From NCBI RefSeq assembly GCF_020595055.1, contig NZ_JAJDOO010000002.1, positions 222,419-286,418 on the forward strand: a stretch of 64,000 bases of DNA, written 5' to 3'. Under the pieces are notes generated by a model. That model searched no databases, was not told where the DNA came from, and saw only the letters and a list, made by a program, of their open reading frames with translations. The translations under genes and the position numbers were made by a program. This document shows positions 45,169-56,649 of the stretch, one piece after another. Positions within the stretch are counted from its first letter, which is position 1. Each line of letters begins with the position of its first letter. Source of the stretch: Desulfosporosinus shakirovi (lineage in GTDB: Bacteria > Bacillota > Desulfitobacteriia > Desulfitobacteriales > Desulfitobacteriaceae).

Positions 45169-45528
45169 ATGGATAAAATTAATCTTTGTGAGAAATTAGA
45201 TCTTTTTAAAGAGTATTGGAGTCCCAAAATATTAGGCGAAGTCAATGAATCCTATGTGAAAATTGCAAAACTTAAGGGTGAATTTTTATGGCATATTCAT
45301 GATAAAGAAGATGAAATGTTTCATGTTCTAAAAGGAGAATTGATTATTAAGTTTAGGGATAAGGATGTCATATTAAATGAAGGTGAATTTCTTATTATTC
45401 CAAAAGGGATCGAACATATGCCTGTTGCTAAAGAAGAAGTACATGTCATGTTAATTGAAGCAAAAACAACGTTGAACACCGGAGGTATAAGAAATGAAAG
45501 AACCGTAGAGAAACTTGAAAGAATTTAG
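45169..45528 (+). CDS. Single-domain cupin protein
   Basis: A 119-residue cupin. Motif 1 is visible as HIHDKEDEMFHVLKGEL with His, His and Glu metal ligands, and motif 2 as GEFLIIPKGIEHMPVA with the last His, so the metal site is complete. The substrate cannot be deduced. Of two nearby ATGs, 45169 is chosen because gaggggg lies eight bases upstream. It follows the corrinoid-activation-like gene by 27 bases and is likely co-transcribed. Confidence 0.85.
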   Translation: MDKINLCEKLDLFKEYWSPKILGEVNESYVKIAKLKGEFLWHIHDKEDEMFHVLKGELIIKFRDKDVILNEGEFLIIPKGIEHMPVAKEEVHVMLIEAKTTLNTGGIRNERTVEKLERI

Positions 45529-45670
45529 TGAGGGTTGTTCTTAATCAATAAAAATTCGATCTATAAAAAGATGAGGCCAAGTTTAACTGACCCCATCGCA
45601 ACCGCGTCTAGTGAGGAAGATTTGACCGCACCGTTGAAAGACTAACAATTACAAAAAGGAATGAAAGAAG

Positions 45671-46180
45671 ATGGAAGAGCAAAGAGTTTTAAAAATGTTG
45701 AATGAACTAATGGGCGAAATCAAGAAAACGCGAGATGATCTATCGGGTGAAATATCACAAACGCGAGCTGATTTATCGGGCGAAATATCACAAACGCGAG
45801 CTGATTTATCGGGCGAAATATTACAAACGAGAGCTGATTTATCGCGTGAAATATTACAAACGAGAGCTGATCTATCAAGCGAAATTTCACAAACACGAGC
45901 TGATCTGTCGGGCGAAATAAGTACGATAAAATCCGAAGTCGGTATAAACCGCATGCTATTGGAGGAGGTACAAAAGCAGATTAAAACGGTTGCCGAGGGA
46001 GTAACGTCATTGAGGGAACAAACTGCACAGCAATTCGAAACACTTACACACTATGTAAACGAAAAAACGAGTTTACTGGAGAAGGTTATCCGAAACGAAA
46101 TCGATGAAGGTAAACATATAAAAGGTATATTGGGCGAACATGAGGTTTCAATAAGGCACTTGAAAAGCAAGAGTTTATAA
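45671..46180 (+). CDS. Coiled-coil protein with 11-residue repeats
   Basis: A 169-residue, almost fully helical protein. Residues about 22-87 are six near-perfect 11-residue repeats, (A/D)DLSGEISQTR, a hendecad period expected to form a right-handed coiled coil. The rest (QKQIKTVAEGVTSLREQTAQ and beyond) is an ordinary coiled coil. There is no signal peptide or known domain; similar short coiled-coil proteins are common in Desulfosporosinus-like genomes without known function. An SD (aaaggaatgaaag) precedes the ATG. The flotillin fragment starts immediately downstream. Confidence 0.75.
   Translation: MEEQRVLKMLNELMGEIKKTRDDLSGEISQTRADLSGEISQTRADLSGEILQTRADLSREILQTRADLSSEISQTRADLSGEISTIKSEVGINRMLLEEVQKQIKTVAEGVTSLREQTAQQFETLTHYVNEKTSLLEKVIRNEIDEGKHIKGILGEHEVSIRHLKSKSL
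45734..45931 (+). repeat. Tandem 33-bp coding repeats (6 units)
   Basis: Six adjoining 33-base units encode the 11-residue hendecad of the coiled-coil protein. Units two and three differ at only two or three positions, while later units carry more changes. Confidence 0.85.
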
Positions 46181-46183
46181 GGG

Positions 46184-46549
46184 CAAAATGAGCCGCAGAA
46201 AAAGGCAGACGCTGACAGGTATGCAGTAGAGCAGGCTGCTGAGGCTGATAAAGCCAAACGAATGGGGGAAGCTGATGCTCTCAAGTATAGGATTGAAGCC
46301 AAAGCCAATGCCGAACAAAAACGCCTTGACGGTCTCTGGCGCGGAGGTCGAAAAGGCCAAGGAACTTCCGAAGTAGAGGTAGTCAAGCTCAAAGGCTTAG
46401 CAGAAGCGGAAGCTAAAGAGAAGCTGGCCGAAGCTTTTGAAAAATTCGGTCAGGCAGCGGTACTGGACATCATGGTCAAGATTGAAGAAACTCTGGTCAC
46501 CAAAGCTAACAGACTGCTGCCTAACAAAAAATTAAAGATTATGATATAA
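46184..46549 (+). pseudogene. C-terminal fragment of a flotillin-like gene
   Basis: The frame reads QKKADADRYAVEQAAEADKA and continues through MGEADALKYRIEAKANAEQK to LAEAFEKFGQAAVLDIMVKI, the alanine/glutamate-rich C-terminal coiled coil of flotillin (YuaG/FloT-like). In the middle (about 46335-46370) the residues LWRGGRKGQGTSE are out of register: the shifted frame gives AEVEKAK there, so two compensating indels have occurred. The SPFH domain that should precede it is absent, and an unrelated gene ends four bases before. It is a remnant and unlikely to be functional. Confidence 0.75.
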
Positions 46550-46583
46550 CCCAGGTACAACTTTTTTGAAGTGTACCTGGGTT
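46548..46583 (+). terminator. Terminator after the flotillin fragment
   Basis: A perfect 12-bp stem (46548-46559 with 46572-46583) has a 12-base loop. No T run follows; the strength of the stem carries the call. Confidence 0.6.
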
Positions 46584-46800
46584 ATATCAAACAAGAAATA
46601 CAGTCGGGCAAAGGGCTCCGACTGTGTTTCATGCAGAAAGAAATAATTGGCTCTTTCACACCAAACGGTGGGAACAATACCCGTTTAGTCATCAGATTAA
46701 AATAATCAATTCGTTTATCTTTAACATATCCTTCTAAATCGGCTTATCGCATTCTGTCCCAACGATGTTATTGAAATCACATTCAGGTTTATTTATAAAT

Positions 46801-47343
46801 TTAGTTAAGCAATTTTAAATTTGACAAATTCAATTCCATAACGTATCGATGATGCCCCTTACCAAATTCATCTTCACTCATTTTAATAGTTTTAAAACCT
46901 AATTTATCCTTATACAAATGAATTGCCGATACGTTTTCCGTATTAACTGTTAAATCCATTTTATTAAATCCTTGTTCTTTTATATTTGAACAAATTGAAT
47001 GGAGAAAATGATATCCTAAACCTTGTCCCTGGAATTCATCTGCTATCGCATAGTCAAATAAATAAGCCTTATCAAATTCCTCCCAATCACGCATTAAAAT
47101 GGCTATACCGATAATTCTCTTTTTATTTTCTTCCTTAAGAATAAAAACATTACCATGGCGAATTTGAGGAACTAATCCCCATTCATCTATTCCTTGCTCA
47201 TTGAATATGTCTAGTTCAAAATTAACTATTCTTCTTAATAACGCTAAATTAAAGTCTTGAACTAAATAAATTTTTATATTTTCTTGATCACCATTAAGAT
47301 TTCCCACTACTTTTCGGGGTAAATCTTTTATTTCTTCTAACAT
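46801..47343 (-). CDS. GNAT-family N-acetyltransferase
   Basis: A 180-residue GNAT acetyltransferase. The acetyl-CoA loop is visible as DEFQGQGLGYHFLHSI, followed by VNTENVSAIHLYKDKLGFKT, the usual C-terminal motif. The substrate is unknown. ATG 47343 follows aaggag by eight bases; the longer reading to 47370 lacks an SD. Confidence 0.85.
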   Translation of the reverse strand: MLEEIKDLPRKVVGNLNGDQENIKIYLVQDFNLALLRRIVNFELDIFNEQGIDEWGLVPQIRHGNVFILKEENKKRIIGIAILMRDWEEFDKAYLFDYAIADEFQGQGLGYHFLHSICSNIKEQGFNKMDLTVNTENVSAIHLYKDKLGFKTIKMSEDEFGKGHHRYVMELNLSNLKLLN

Positions 47344-47597
47344 TTCAACAACTCCTTTGATTTCGTTCAAATTATTGTTAATATCTCCAAAAATTCTTCG
47401 TTTATAATCTTCAAAAAATAAAGATTGCTCATCACAAGAGAGATCTATATGGATGAAAGACTTTTAAGCCCAGAGTCGCGGATAGCAATTGACAATTAAC
47501 ATTTATCTATAAATTGCTTAGATGTGAAAGTAACGTTATTACTCGGAATGATATTTATTTGGCTTTATTTATATAGTAACTAGAGGAGGATTCAATC

Positions 47598-48284
47598 TTG
47601 AATAAGAAAGTTCTAATGTTGGGTTTGGCAGTATGCCTATCAAGTATTATCACAGGATGTTCGAATTCTCAACGTGATGAAGTCACAACGCTTAATAAAA
47701 GCTATGATATAGAAAAACAAAAAAACATAGAGTTAGAAATAGAGAAGGCTGTGTTAAATGAAAAGCTAGAAAGCATAAATAAGAGACAAGAAAAGCAGGT
47801 CGCAATAATTACAACTTTAATTAGAGATTCCGCAAGTGGTGTGGATATATATCCCATTTATTCCGCTGATGTTGATAACTATATCAATAACTACAATAAG
47901 GAAATAGATTTTTATATAGCTATACCCAAAGAAGATTCACTAAAAAGTAAATTGGATACCATTGCAAAAAGTTTATCAGAAACTTATTTTGGCAACCTTC
48001 CGATTAAGGTATTAGAGTTTGATGATAAGAAAATTGTAACAATCGATCTGGAGGAGACCTCGGAAATGTCAATAAATACTTCAATTCAAAAGAATAGTTC
48101 ATGGGCCACTGGCTTTTTCCAAGGATCGACAGGGGGAACCATAACTACTATTCGTTTAATTGAATCATTCCTACAGAAAGACTATCAGGGTGAATGGGTA
48201 GAAGGTATAAGATTTTCGTATAAGGGTCAGCCTGTCGATTTCGAACATACGCCAGAATTAAGTAAAGTCATTTATCGAAGATAG
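47598..48284 (+). CDS. Lipoprotein with GerM-like domain
   Basis: A 228-residue lipoprotein. It has a signal peptide with lipobox ITGC (Cys about residue 21) and a short coiled coil (about 30-65). The C-terminal domain (about 80-228) has features of the GerMN (sporulation/germination GerM) fold, such as the segment STGGTITTIRLIESFL, then EGIRFSYKGQPVDF. It is anchored outside the membrane; GerM of Bacillus supports spore germination and the SpoIIIA channel. The match is by pattern only. Start TTG 47598 follows aggagga. Confidence 0.65.
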   Translation: MNKKVLMLGLAVCLSSIITGCSNSQRDEVTTLNKSYDIEKQKNIELEIEKAVLNEKLESINKRQEKQVAIITTLIRDSASGVDIYPIYSADVDNYINNYNKEIDFYIAIPKEDSLKSKLDTIAKSLSETYFGNLPIKVLEFDDKKIVTIDLEETSEMSINTSIQKNSSWATGFFQGSTGGTITTIRLIESFLQKDYQGEWVEGIRFSYKGQPVDFEHTPELSKVIYRR

Positions 48285-48300
48285 AAATATAGGCGAGATG

Positions 48301-48384
48301 GACAGCTTCTATATAGAAAATAATCACCCGCCAATTCTAACTCAGGAAGTATGGGAGCAGGTTCAGCTTTTGCTTCCAGTATGA
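48301..48384 (+). pseudogene. Fragment of a large serine recombinase
   Basis: The frame reads DSFYIENNHPPILTQEVWEQ, matching the conserved NHPPII-x-xx-xWE-xVQ segment of the recombinase domain in large serine integrases. Only 27 codons remain. Confidence 0.6.
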
Positions 48385-48440
48385 AAAAATAATTACCCAA
48401 AGAAAGGCTTATGTCATTACCCTCCAGTTGCTTTCAAAGC

Positions 48441-48497
48441 TCAAAGGGCCAGTCTCTCCATGTAAATGTAATTTGGAGAGACTGACCCTTTTTTTCT
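48441..48497. terminator. Bidirectional terminator between the recombinase fragment and the HipA-like gene
   Basis: The stem AAAGGG-CAGTCTCTCCA with its mirror has one mismatch and a 13-base loop, followed by seven T residues on the plus strand and matching A residues on the other side. It can serve both converging units. Confidence 0.75.
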
Positions 48498-49755
48498 ATG
48501 GGCAGGTATTGCAATTCTGATGATGATTCCTGCCTATTTTATCCGGTGATTCCGGATGAACCTCGGTTGTCTCCTTCGAATGGCTGACGGTTACTTGATG
48601 TTTCTGCTCCAAAGCAAGTTGTTCGAGTTGCCTCACACGCCCTTTCAAACCATTGCACAACTTATCAGTACGCAGCTCATCAATATATGGCGAAGCAGAA
48701 AGGAGGATTCGGAGCTCTTCGTCGATATCCCGGAGCGCGGAAAAATCAATCCAGTCAAGGCTGCCGGCCAAAGCGATCTGCTCGGCATGCGCCGATTTAA
48801 ACGGATGACTTGGCACATCACCATTCGGATGAATTCCCCTTGCAAGCTGGTCATGCCAGAGGCTTGTGCCGCTGTCAAAGATGGGTGCTGCTCCCAGCCA
48901 TGTAAGGGTATCTACATTTCGGACAGCACCAAAGTTTCCAAAATGGCGGTCTGTGTTGGCAATGAGAAAGTCAAAAGCCAGAAGATAATTTAGGAATTCC
49001 TTCATACCGGGGATGCCAAGATGCTCACAGCAAAGAAGAAAATGTTCATACAAGGAGTGATGATTGAGCTTCTTCTCACTCTTATAAATGCTGTATGCAC
49101 TAACCAGTTCTGTCTCAGGCGTAATGAAGTTTTCGCATACGCTGTAGGGGATTTCGTTCTCCCAAACAAGACTGTACGGTACATAAGCGGTATGGTTTAA
49201 ACGCCGGTGCAGAGAAGTCGCCAATACTTCATTGAGCGGTTCCTGGTGGAACGGATTGCTTCCGGATTTAAGCAGGTAACGTTTTCCGTCGATGATTTTC
49301 CATTTTTTGCGCAGCCATCCGTCGGATGTGTTGCATGGAGAGAGCAGGTCGAGTTCACTGCCGGGGGAAGCTTGACCAAAGAGTGCATTCCCCACATCAT
49401 CAGAAAAAGGGTTGTTGAAAAAATTAATATTTTCCCACTTAAAGGGATGCTCCTTGGGGTTGATCCAATACTGATCAGACAGACTCAGCCCGTAGCATTT
49501 GGTTAGAAGTTGCTCTGTATAGGCTGTGTTCAGGATGTCAAGAGCCTCCCTGATACCGGAACGGCTGGCCGGAATGGAACGTCCCCGCCACCAATCGTTC
49601 AGGCTTTTCCTGTTAGGGAGCCCCTTGATAATTGCAATGCCGACGGGAAGGTATTCCAGATGAATCACTCGAGCGACCCTCAAAATCGCGCCCGTATCTT
49701 CGTCAATATTTAGTTCTGCCACAGGGGTATGTTTATTCATCAACGTGTAGAGCAT
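48496..49755 (-). CDS. Orphan HipA-like kinase
   Basis: A 419-residue protein of the HipA-like Ser/Thr kinase superfamily. The C-terminal catalytic lobe contains DFLIANTDRHFGNFGAVRN, with the catalytic Asp and Asn, and the metal-binding APIFDSGTSLW. The middle has KRYLLKSGSNPFHQEPLNEV, which corresponds to the ATP-binding lobe with its Lys and Glu. The first 130 residues are not a recognisable HipA N-domain. In HipBA systems a small HTH antitoxin precedes the kinase, but none is present here, so it may be a housekeeping or phage-related kinase rather than a toxin. Confidence 0.8.
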   Translation of the reverse strand: MLYTLMNKHTPVAELNIDEDTGAILRVARVIHLEYLPVGIAIIKGLPNRKSLNDWWRGRSIPASRSGIREALDILNTAYTEQLLTKCYGLSLSDQYWINPKEHPFKWENINFFNNPFSDDVGNALFGQASPGSELDLLSPCNTSDGWLRKKWKIIDGKRYLLKSGSNPFHQEPLNEVLATSLHRRLNHTAYVPYSLVWENEIPYSVCENFITPETELVSAYSIYKSEKKLNHHSLYEHFLLCCEHLGIPGMKEFLNYLLAFDFLIANTDRHFGNFGAVRNVDTLTWLGAAPIFDSGTSLWHDQLARGIHPNGDVPSHPFKSAHAEQIALAGSLDWIDFSALRDIDEELRILLSASPYIDELRTDKLCNGLKGRVRQLEQLALEQKHQVTVSHSKETTEVHPESPDKIGRNHHQNCNTCP

Positions 49756-49976
49756 CCGTGTTTCTTCCCTTCAACGGTATAATTATTATTGGTTCATTTT
49801 ACCATTTCTCTTTATTCATAACAACTGTTAGTTCAGGAAGAAGGTATAATCAAATATCAAATGCGCAACTGAAAGAAAGATTTCAATCGAATAAGGATCA
49901 TCTTGGAGCGATCCTTTGACTTACTTCAGGTAGTTTGGCCATTAGAGGATTGAGTCGCTGGCTGATTGAGCGGACA

Positions 49977-50002
49977 TAAAAAATCCCCCGGTGATCGGGG
50001 GA
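49977..50002 (-). terminator. Terminator of katG
   Basis: TCCCCCG/CGGGGGA stem (49984-49990 with 49996-50002) with a 5-base loop, followed on the minus strand by six T residues, 83 bases after the katG stop. The surrounding gap 49756-50084 has no gene. Confidence 0.85.
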
Positions 50003-50084
50003 AGGGGAAGGATCTTTGGGAATATTATACAACTCAAGTTGGCGGATCCATTCTAAAAGACATCAAAGCTGTTTATGCTAGGAT

Positions 50085-52780
<2,696 letters not shown>

Positions 52781-53281
52781 ATGGCTGATAATAAAGTTAG
52801 TATTAAGCAATTCATGAAAGATGAATTGCAAGAGAGTTTAATGGTAATTAAGGGTTCATTTATAACTGTCGCTAAAGAATTTAACTTTACTGAAGAAAAT
52901 TGTCCCTCTAATCCTGCCTTTACAAATCTGGAAAAGCTTCATATTATGAGAGATAATGGGATAAGTATGTTTGGCTTGTTTGAAGATGACAGGCAAATTG
53001 GATTTGTAGCACTTGAAAAGGCTAATGATAATATTTTCTACATAGAAAGACTTTCTGTGTTACCGGGATTTAGGCATAAAGGGTATGGTAAAACCATATT
53101 AGATTTTGTTTTTAAATATCTAAAAGCGCAAGGAGCAAAGAAAGTTTCCATTGGTATTGTTAATGAGAATTTACTTTTGAAAAATTGGTATATATTGTAT
53201 GGTTTTAAGGAGACGGGTTTAACAAAATATGAGCATTTACCATTCACAGTTTGTTTTATGGAAAAGATTGTTGATGAATGA
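52781..53281 (+). CDS. GNAT-family N-acetyltransferase
   Basis: A 166-residue acetyltransferase with the motif LSVLPGFRHKGYGKTILDFV for acetyl-CoA and the C-terminal NENLLLKNWYILYGFKETG. The substrate is unknown. An SD (ttggagga) precedes the ATG. It is transcribed divergently from katG and ends at a terminator. Confidence 0.87.
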   Translation: MADNKVSIKQFMKDELQESLMVIKGSFITVAKEFNFTEENCPSNPAFTNLEKLHIMRDNGISMFGLFEDDRQIGFVALEKANDNIFYIERLSVLPGFRHKGYGKTILDFVFKYLKAQGAKKVSIGIVNENLLLKNWYILYGFKETGLTKYEHLPFTVCFMEKIVDE

Positions 53282-53339
53282 CGATTAAGGGTGAATATCA
53301 TTGAAAAATGCTTTAGGTTGAAGGTTTTATAATATTTTT

Positions 53340-53369
53340 AACTCTCAGAATAAATCTGGGAGTTTTTTG
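53340..53369 (+). terminator. Terminator after the GNAT gene
   Basis: AACTC-CAGA/TCTG-GAGTT hairpin with a short loop and one mismatch, followed by a run of six T residues. Confidence 0.8.
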
Positions 53370-53381
53370 TAGTTCTATTCA

Positions 53382-53410
53382 TTGACAAGAATAGAATTAC
53401 CTCATACTCT
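53382..53410 (+). promoter_or_regulatory. Promoter of the ArsR-type regulator gene with flanking inverted repeat
   Basis: TTGACA (53382-53387) and TACTCT (53405-53410) have a 17-base spacer. CCTCATAC at 53400 is mirrored by GTATGAGG near 53450, bracketing a very AT-rich dyad typical of ArsR/SmtB operators. Confidence 0.6.
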
Positions 53411-53464
53411 TATTATATTAAAAATTTCTAATATAAAAATATAATAATTGTATGAGGTGATAAA

Positions 53465-53779
53465 ATGTCAAATATGGGGAACCAACTTATATCAAATGTA
53501 TTCAAAGCTTTGGCTCATCCTACGAGAATTCAAATAGTAAAGTTATTAAGAAATAGTGAACTATGTGTATGTGATATACTACCTAATCTTGATTCTGAAC
53601 AATCTAATACCTCTCAGCATCTTACAATATTAAAAAATCAAGGTATTGTTGAAAGCAGAAAAGACGGATCTAAGGTTATATACTCAATTAAAAATGAGGA
53701 AGTTTACGAAATGTTTGACCTTGTTGAAGCAATTATTCTTCGTCAAATAGAAGAAACAAAGACTTCATTATCTAAATAA
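53465..53779 (+). CDS. ArsR/SmtB-family metalloregulator
   Basis: A 104-residue winged-helix repressor. The metal-site motif ELCVCDIL lies in the helix before the recognition helix (EQSNTSQHLTILKNQGIV), followed by the wing SRKDGSKVIYSIK. The Cys pair in ELCVCD is the As(III)/Sb(III) or Cd-type alpha3 site. No transporter follows; the next gene is on the other strand. It may act on a distant target, and the upstream dyad suggests autoregulation. It is distinct from the ArsR of the arsenic operon at 58300. Confidence 0.9.
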   Translation: MSNMGNQLISNVFKALAHPTRIQIVKLLRNSELCVCDILPNLDSEQSNTSQHLTILKNQGIVESRKDGSKVIYSIKNEEVYEMFDLVEAIILRQIEETKTSLSK

Positions 53780-53925
53780 GTCAGGAAGATGATCATTTAT
53801 TTATTTTTGAGTGGTTAAATAATCAATTACTTAGAATGGAGTGGCTTTATAATTTAGGTGCACGACAATAAGCTCCTTTGCTCTTGATTGAAATAAGAAA
53901 ATCCTGCATGACTTTTTAAAGGTTA

Positions 53926-55587
53926 TTAGACTTCTTGAAAAATCGGTATAACCATGGGACGCCTTTTGGTCTTGGCATAAAGATGTCTGCTCACAGCATC
54001 TCTGACGCGATTTTGTAAAATGTTGGTTTCATGGCTACCATTCTGAAGACTGCGTTCTATGGTTTGTCTTGTAATCACTTTTACCTCATCGAGCATTGCG
54101 TTTGATTCTCGAACATAAACAAATCCCCGGGTGACCACATCCGGACCCGTTAGCATTTTGCCGGTTGCCCTGTCGAAGGCCAGAATGATGATTAGAATTC
54201 CATCCTGGGAGAGAAGTGACCGTTCTTTCATAACGCTACTCCCGATATCTCCGATTCCCAAGCCATCGATAAAAACTCGCCCGGCGGTAACGTTATTGGC
54301 CAGCTTTGCTCCATGCCGTGTAAATTCTATTACATTGCCAATTTCGGCCACAAAAATATTTCCCCGTGGAATTCCCACTTGCACAGCAAGTTCAGCATGT
54401 TTCATGAGCATGCGGTATTCCCCGTGGACAGGAATAAAGTACTTAGGTTTTACCATGCTGAGCATAAGTTTAAGCTCTTCTTGGCTGGCGTGACCGGAAA
54501 CGTGCATCCCGGAGATGGATTCATAGATGACTTTGGCCCCTAACTTGAAGAGCTGATCAATATTTCGAGAGACGGCTTTTTCATTTCCCGGGATGGGTGA
54601 AGTCGAAAGAATAACCGTATCTCCCGGATAGATGGAAATCTGCCGATGATTATGGTTCGCCATGCGGGTGAGGGCAGCCATGGGCTCGCCTTGACTGCCT
54701 GTGGTCAGGATGCATACTTGATTGCTTGGCAAGCACATGGCCTCATCGATGTCAATGAGAGTGTCTTCAGGGACATGAAGATACTCAAGCTCAGCGGCTA
54801 TGCTAATGACATTGACCATGCTTCGGCCGACGGCGGCGACTTTGCGCTGGTATTTGAAAGCGGCGGTGATGGCTTGCTGAAGCCGATTGACATTGGAAGC
54901 AAAACTGGCGAAAATAACTCGTCCCTCGGCACCGGCAAAGGCCTTGTCAAGGTTTTCCCCAACCAGCCGCTCAGACTTCGTAAAGCCGGGGCGTTCCACA
55001 TTGGTACTGTCTGAGAGAAGGCAGAGAACTCCTTTGTCGCCAAGTTCTGAAAACTTGTGGATGTCGAGAACCTCTCCGCTCACCGGAGTATGATCCAGCT
55101 TGAAATCTCCGGAATGAATGATGGTTCCCAGGGGGGAATGCAGGGCTAAACCGACAGAACCCGGTATGCTGTGGCTCCCATTAATAAAGTCAATGGCGAA
55201 GGTGCCCAGTTTTATGGTTTCTCCAGGTTGGATTACCTGGGTAGTTATTTGTCCCAATTTAGCTTCCGTTAGTTTATATTGAACTAAGCCAATGGCAAGG
55301 CGTGTTCCGAAAACAGGGACATTAAAATGTCTCAACAAATAGGGGAGTCCTCCAATATGATCTTCGTGACCGTGGGTAATCAGGATTCCCAGGATGAGGT
55401 CTTTATTTTCAATGAGGTAAGTATAGTCTGGGATTACCAGGTCGACTCCATACATATCCTCGTCAGGAAAAGCCAGACCCGCGTCAATTATCAGGATTTG
55501 ATCATTAAAGCGGATAGCGGTGGTATTCTTTCCGATTTCCCCTAGGCCACCGAGAGGGATAATTTGGAGTTTGTTTTCTTTAGACAA
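53926..55587 (-). CDS. rnj: Ribonuclease J
   Basis: A 553-residue 5'-3' exonuclease/endonuclease of the metallo-beta-lactamase/beta-CASP family, which processes mRNA and rRNA. Visible motifs are the start LQIIPLGGLGEIGKNT, motif 2 THGHEDHIGGLPYLL with the zinc ligands, and SGDFKLD. The beta-CASP segment contains TTGSQGEPMAAL and the phosphate-binding end SGHASQEELKLML. The C-terminal domain follows. TTG 55587 is chosen because aggaggt lies nine bases upstream; a longer reading to 55638 would overlap the upstream gene. Many Firmicutes have J1 and J2, which I cannot separate here. Confidence 0.93.
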   Translation of the reverse strand: MSKENKLQIIPLGGLGEIGKNTTAIRFNDQILIIDAGLAFPDEDMYGVDLVIPDYTYLIENKDLILGILITHGHEDHIGGLPYLLRHFNVPVFGTRLAIGLVQYKLTEAKLGQITTQVIQPGETIKLGTFAIDFINGSHSIPGSVGLALHSPLGTIIHSGDFKLDHTPVSGEVLDIHKFSELGDKGVLCLLSDSTNVERPGFTKSERLVGENLDKAFAGAEGRVIFASFASNVNRLQQAITAAFKYQRKVAAVGRSMVNVISIAAELEYLHVPEDTLIDIDEAMCLPSNQVCILTTGSQGEPMAALTRMANHNHRQISIYPGDTVILSTSPIPGNEKAVSRNIDQLFKLGAKVIYESISGMHVSGHASQEELKLMLSMVKPKYFIPVHGEYRMLMKHAELAVQVGIPRGNIFVAEIGNVIEFTRHGAKLANNVTAGRVFIDGLGIGDIGSSVMKERSLLSQDGILIIILAFDRATGKMLTGPDVVTRGFVYVRESNAMLDEVKVITRQTIERSLQNGSHETNILQNRVRDAVSRHLYAKTKRRPMVIPIFQEV

Positions 55588-55606
55588 GTAAATGATACCT
55601 CCTATA

Positions 55607-55795
55607 TTAGAACTTTTCCCCGCGTTTTTGCTTTTCAATAAACTCGTTAAGATCTTCTTTTTTCACCCGCCAGCTATGACCGATTTTAAAGGCGGGGATT
55701 TTATTCTCCTGAACCAAACGATAACTAGTTACCTCGCTGATTTGTAGGTATTCGGCCACTTGGCGCAGGGTCATTATTTCCTTATATTCAGCCAT
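55607..55795 (-). CDS. Small excisionase-type helix-turn-helix protein
   Basis: A 62-residue protein of the MerR-like HTH_17 (excisionase/AlpA) type: MTLRQVAEYLQISEVTSYRL then VQENKIPAFKIGHSWRVKKEDL. It binds DNA as a minimal winged helix. It lies 19 bases upstream of rnj on the same strand and so may be co-transcribed with it. ATG 55795 has aaggag at eight bases. No integrase is nearby, so a true excisionase role is unlikely; a housekeeping regulator is possible. Confidence 0.85.
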   Translation of the reverse strand: MAEYKEIMTLRQVAEYLQISEVTSYRLVQENKIPAFKIGHSWRVKKEDLNEFIEKQKRGEKF

Positions 55796-56066
55796 CGGAC
55801 TCACTCCTTAATAGGTTTGCTAACATTAATAGTGATTATTATTGATTAAAACTGATAACAAAATTATATAATAGGTATCTAAAGAAGGCAATCTTTAGCA
55901 AACTATAGATTGTTTTGACAAATTCCCTTTATGATTATTTGTGATAATGTACTACAGGCACTCTCGAGAATTTGATGTCCTCAATGAGTTAATCAGTAAC
56001 GAGTATTTTCTTTTTGCTCCGAGGGGACAATATCGGGAGTAGCTTGTCGTAAAGAGTGAGGTTAGT

Positions 56067-56618
56067 ATGGAAACATTATCCTTCAGAGAGTCATGGTTAA
56101 GCAATATTAAAAATGACGTATTGGCAGGGCTTGTCGTTTCCCTGGCCTTAATTCCAGAGGCGATAGCATTCTCAATTATTGCAGGGGTAGACCCAATGAT
56201 GGGGTTGTATTCATCCTTTATTATCCCAATTGTGATTGCCTTTGTCGGAGGAAGGCCCGGAATGATTTCTGCGGCGATAGGAGCAATGGCTCTTTTATTT
56301 ATTACCTTAGTGAAAGACCATGGCATTGAGTATCTGTTTGCCGCCACAATATTAACCGGAATATTTCAGATCTTGTTTGGGACATTTAAACTGGCGAGAT
56401 ACATGAAATTTATACCTCGCTCAGTGATGGGTTTACCGCTGATAATAAGGCCAATTCATTCAACGCTTGTAGCGATTGTTGGAATTACTGCTATTGCCAT
56501 AATACTTGACGTCAAGGTTCCGGTGATCGGAGACATGGGAATTATTACACGTTCCTTGCCCAGTTTTTCTATACCTAACCTGCCGATAACCCTAGAGACA
56601 TTATTAATTAAGGGATAA
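56067..56618 (+). pseudogene. Broken SulP-family anion permease gene
   Basis: The frame reads the N-terminus of a SulP transporter ([30 protein letters not shown], split here as [17 protein letters not shown] and [13 protein letters not shown]), through [17 protein letters not shown]. At [20 protein letters not shown] the middle of the protein is missing. It resumes at [15 protein letters not shown] and stops at 56618 after TLETLLIKG. The family is usually 480-560 residues with a STAS domain, so an internal deletion and loss of the 3' half have inactivated it. Confidence 0.75.
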
Positions 56619-56649
56619 ATCTTGTAAAGTTTATCCGGCACCTTTCTGT

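Noticed and set aside
45735..45920. Frame with YRAKYHKRELI repeats
   Set aside because: It is a shifted reading of the 33-bp repeats; the in-frame coiled coil has the start, SD and non-repeat continuation.
45734..45931. Possible CRISPR array
   Set aside because: The units adjoin without unique spacers and encode a continuous protein repeat. No cas genes are in the window.
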